Below are positions 4,577-6,125 of a DNA stretch of 6,125 bases, in pieces. This DNA comes from Accumulibacter sp. (lineage in GTDB: Bacteria > Pseudomonadota > Gammaproteobacteria > Burkholderiales > Rhodocyclaceae), in the NCBI GenBank assembly GCA_031276375.1, contig JAISNE010000340.1:1-6125 (forward strand). Direction: 5' to 3'. The translations under genes and the position numbers were made by a program. How positions within the stretch are numbered: the first letter of the stretch is position 1; the number at the start of each line of letters is the position of its first letter. The notes beneath the pieces are model-generated. The model saw only the letters and a program-made list of their open reading frames with translations, was not told the DNA's origin and did not search any database.

Positions 4577-4654
4577 CGGCGGGTGTCTCGGGCATTGACG
4601 CACGAGGCAAAAACGGGATGGGCCGGCGTCCGGGAACAAGCAAAAAGGCGGGGT

Positions 4655-5755
4655 ATGTCTAAAGTCATCTTGAAAAACGTTGTCAAGCAGTTCGGTTCCG
4701 CAACAGCGGTCGACAATCTTTCGATCGAGATTCAGGACAAGGAATTCGCGGTTCTCGTGGGTTCCTCGGGTTGCGGTAAAACCACCGCGCTGCGCATGAT
4801 CGCCGGTCTCGAAACGGCTTCTTCCGGCGATATCTTCATCGACGACCTGCGGGTCAACGATCTGCCGCCGCGTGACCGCGACATCGCCATGGTGTTCCAG
4901 AACTATGCGCTGTATCCCCACATGAACGTCCGCGAGAATATGGGGTTCGGCCTGCGCATCCGCAAAATACCGGAAGCGGAGATCGCTTCCCGCGTGCAGG
5001 AAGCCGCCGATATTCTCGGTATCACGGAGCTTCTGGCGCGTAAACCCAAGGAGCTTTCCGGCGGTCAGCGCCAGCGTGTCGCCGTTGGCCGGGCGATCGT
5101 GCGCAAGCCCAAGGTGTTCCTCTTCGACGAACCGCTGTCCAATCTCGACGCCAAGCTGCGGGTCGCCATGCGCGCCGAAATCAGCAAGCTGCACCGCCGG
5201 CTCGGCGCCACGATCATCTACGTGACGCACGATCAGGTCGAGGCCATGACCATGGCCGACCGTATCTTCATCATGAGCAAGGGCGTGCTGCAGCAGCACG
5301 GCGCGCCGATGGAGGTGTATAGCCAGCCGGCCAACCGTTTCGTCGCCGGCTTCATCGGCTCGCCGGCGATGAATTTTGTCGAAGCCTCGCTGCTGGCCGA
5401 AGGCGGTGATCTGTTCATCTCCGGCAACGCTTTCCGCGTGAAAGCGCCCGCCGCGTTCCGCCCCGCCTTGCAGGCTCATCGCGGGCATCCAGTCGTTTTC
5501 GGCATCCGTCCCGAGGATATCGCGACGCATGATCCCGCCCTGCCCGACCCCGGCAACACGCTGACGGCGCGCGCCGAAGTCGTGGAAACGCTGGGCTCGG
5601 AGATTTTTGTCCACTTGGCTTGCGGCAGCGATACGCTGGTTGCGCGCATGCCGGTGCCCGAGCAAGCGATAGACGTTGGACAAACCTTGCCGTTCAGCCT
5701 CAATATGACCCGCAGCCATGTTTTCGACAAACACAGCGCACAGACCATTGTTTGA
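4655..5755 (+). CDS. Sugar-type ABC importer ATP-binding protein (MalK/UgpC family)
   Basis: This 366-residue cytoplasmic ATPase powers a carbohydrate-type (CUT1) ABC importer. All motor motifs are intact: Walker A GSSGCGKTT at 36-44, Q-loop Gln82 in MVFQNYALYPHM, signature LSGGQRQR at 134-141, Walker B VFLFDEP at 154-160 with catalytic Glu159, D-loop SNLD at 162-165 and the switch His192 in YVTHDQVEAMTMADR. After residue 235 comes the C-terminal TOBE/OB extension (GIRPED at 283-288) typical of MalK/UgpC/MsmX; length matches the family (about 370). The ATG at 4655 is chosen because MSKVILKNVVKQFG is the usual family start and AAGGCGG lies just upstream; the GTG at 4583 would add 24 atypical residues. 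It precedes a solute-binding protein gene by 183 bp. The transported substrate cannot be told from the ATPase; sugars, polyols or glycerol-3-phosphate are possible. Confidence 0.95.
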   Translation: MSKVILKNVVKQFGSATAVDNLSIEIQDKEFAVLVGSSGCGKTTALRMIAGLETASSGDIFIDDLRVNDLPPRDRDIAMVFQNYALYPHMNVRENMGFGLRIRKIPEAEIASRVQEAADILGITELLARKPKELSGGQRQRVAVGRAIVRKPKVFLFDEPLSNLDAKLRVAMRAEISKLHRRLGATIIYVTHDQVEAMTMADRIFIMSKGVLQQHGAPMEVYSQPANRFVAGFIGSPAMNFVEASLLAEGGDLFISGNAFRVKAPAAFRPALQAHRGHPVVFGIRPEDIATHDPALPDPGNTLTARAEVVETLGSEIFVHLACGSDTLVARMPVPEQAIDVGQTLPFSLNMTRSHVFDKHSAQTIV

Positions 5756-5798
5756 TTCATTCATCGGCAATGGCGTTCATCCGGAACAAACGCCGGTT

Positions 5799-5871
5799 GG
5801 CCCCTTCGGGCGGCCCCTTCGGTGCGGGAGGAACGCACCCTCTTCCAGGCGGCGCCGCCCGGTCACGGGCG
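5799..5871 (+). promoter_or_regulatory. Structured mRNA spacer with mutually exclusive hairpins
   Basis: In the gap between the two ABC genes, GGGCGGC (5808-5814) can pair with GCCGCCC (5854-5860), enclosing the perfect hairpin GGTGCG-GGAGGAA-CGCACC (5821-5839). The same right-hand bases can instead form CGCCCG-GTCA-CGGGCG (5856-5871), or join the palindrome GGCGGCGCCGCC (5848-5859). GGCCCCTTCGG also repeats directly (5799-5809, 5812-5822). No T-run directly follows, so this is not a simple intrinsic terminator. Such spacers can set different mRNA stability for ATPase and binding protein. Confidence 0.45.
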
Positions 5872-5938
5872 CGGTGAAACATACGGATTTTCAATCATTT
5901 TTCAGGCGGTTGTTTTTTTAATCCATCAAGGAGGCATC

Positions 5939-6125
5939 ATGAAAAAGAAGTTGATCGTCACCACCCTGGTCGCATTATCCTCGCTCTGTTTCTCCACCAG
6001 CGGCATGGCCCAGGCCAAGGAAATCCGCGTGCTGCTGGCCAACCATCCGTATGGCGAACTGCTCAAGTCGGTCATCCCCGAATTTGAAAAATCGACCGGC
6101 ATCAAGGTCAATTTTGAAAGCCTGC
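5939..6125 (+). CDS. ABC transporter solute-binding protein, N-terminal part (runs off the window)
   Basis: Only the first 62 codons are present. The start ATG follows a full AAGGAGG Shine-Dalgarno (5928-5934), the best ribosome site in the window, as expected for a binding protein made in excess over the ATPase. Residues 1-26 form a Sec signal peptide: MKKK, a hydrophobic core, and GMAQA as the cleavage site (after residue 26). There is no lipobox cysteine at the cleavage site, so a free periplasmic protein is expected. The mature start (KEIRVLLANHP, then LLKSVIPEFEKSTGIKVNFESL) is the typical first strand and helix of family 1 extracellular solute-binding proteins. It follows the MalK-like gene and presumably supplies its importer. 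The ligand cannot be inferred from this fragment. Confidence 0.85.
   Translation, partial: MKKKLIVTTLVALSSLCFSTSGMAQAKEIRVLLANHPYGELLKSVIPEFEKSTGIKVNFESL

Larger units (their letters stand above)
3589..4654. other. 1.07-kb intergenic region made largely of repeats
   Basis: No protein gene is supported. The open frames here translate to low-complexity Arg/Pro/Gly-rich sequence with no domain and no ribosome site. Positions 3640-3720 are comparatively A-rich and contain the small dyad TGTTG/CAACA (3640-3657) around an A-run. From about 3720 to 4383 almost every stretch is a hairpin or repeat, listed separately. From about 4390 to 4654 the DNA looks like the leader of the ABC transporter genes. 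No tRNA, rRNA or CRISPR structure is visible. Confidence 0.6.

Noticed and set aside
4574..5770. 398-codon minus-strand open frame antisense to the ABC ATPase
   Set aside because: The plus strand has every ABC motif in order; the antisense translation is His/Arg/Gln-rich and matches nothing.

Overview
The window looks like chromosomal DNA of a GC-rich proteobacterium. A betaproteobacterium is my best guess, from the gene types, strong codon-position GC bias (long antisense shadow frames) and dense small palindromic repeats; nothing in the window fixes the genus. Five protein genes can be supported: three confidently, one cut by the window edge and one small and uncertain.

Layout: 1-505 holds no gene and is packed with repeats. 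These are two copies of a short 'cgcggga(a/g)tgacg' palindromic element, a ~100-bp element with 12-bp inverted ends, an inverted pair of 39-nt REP-type units, a pair of inverted arms built from 7-nt repeats, and a 14-nt-arm hairpin directly after a gene. On the minus strand, 2911-506 carries two sulfur genes: a Cys/Met-metabolism PLP enzyme (cystathionine gamma-synthase/sulfhydrylase family), then a periplasmic sulfate-binding protein (sbp). The sbp gene has its own putative promoter and a striking palindrome over its ribosome binding site. A 449-bp gap without a convincing gene follows (2912-3360), then a 75-codon minus-strand ORF with one membrane segment (3361-3588).

Positions 3589-4654 (about 1.07 kb) lack a convincing gene and are a mosaic of hairpins. 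They include a second, inverted copy of the ~100-bp element, a 12-G tract inside a hairpin arm and a second 7-nt repeat tract. From 4655 the plus strand carries a sugar-type ABC importer: a MalK/UgpC-like ATPase and, after a 183-bp structured gap, the start of a periplasmic solute-binding protein that runs off the window.

How they work together: Sbp captures sulfate in the periplasm, and the PLP enzyme acts on sulfur amino-acid metabolism in the cytoplasm. No cysT/cysW/cysA permease genes are visible, so Sbp must use partners encoded elsewhere. The ATPase and solute-binding protein probably belong to one importer operon whose permeases lie beyond the right edge. I found no clearly new multi-gene system; the most interesting material is the repeat architecture and the mRNA/DNA palindromes beside sbp and between the two ABC genes.
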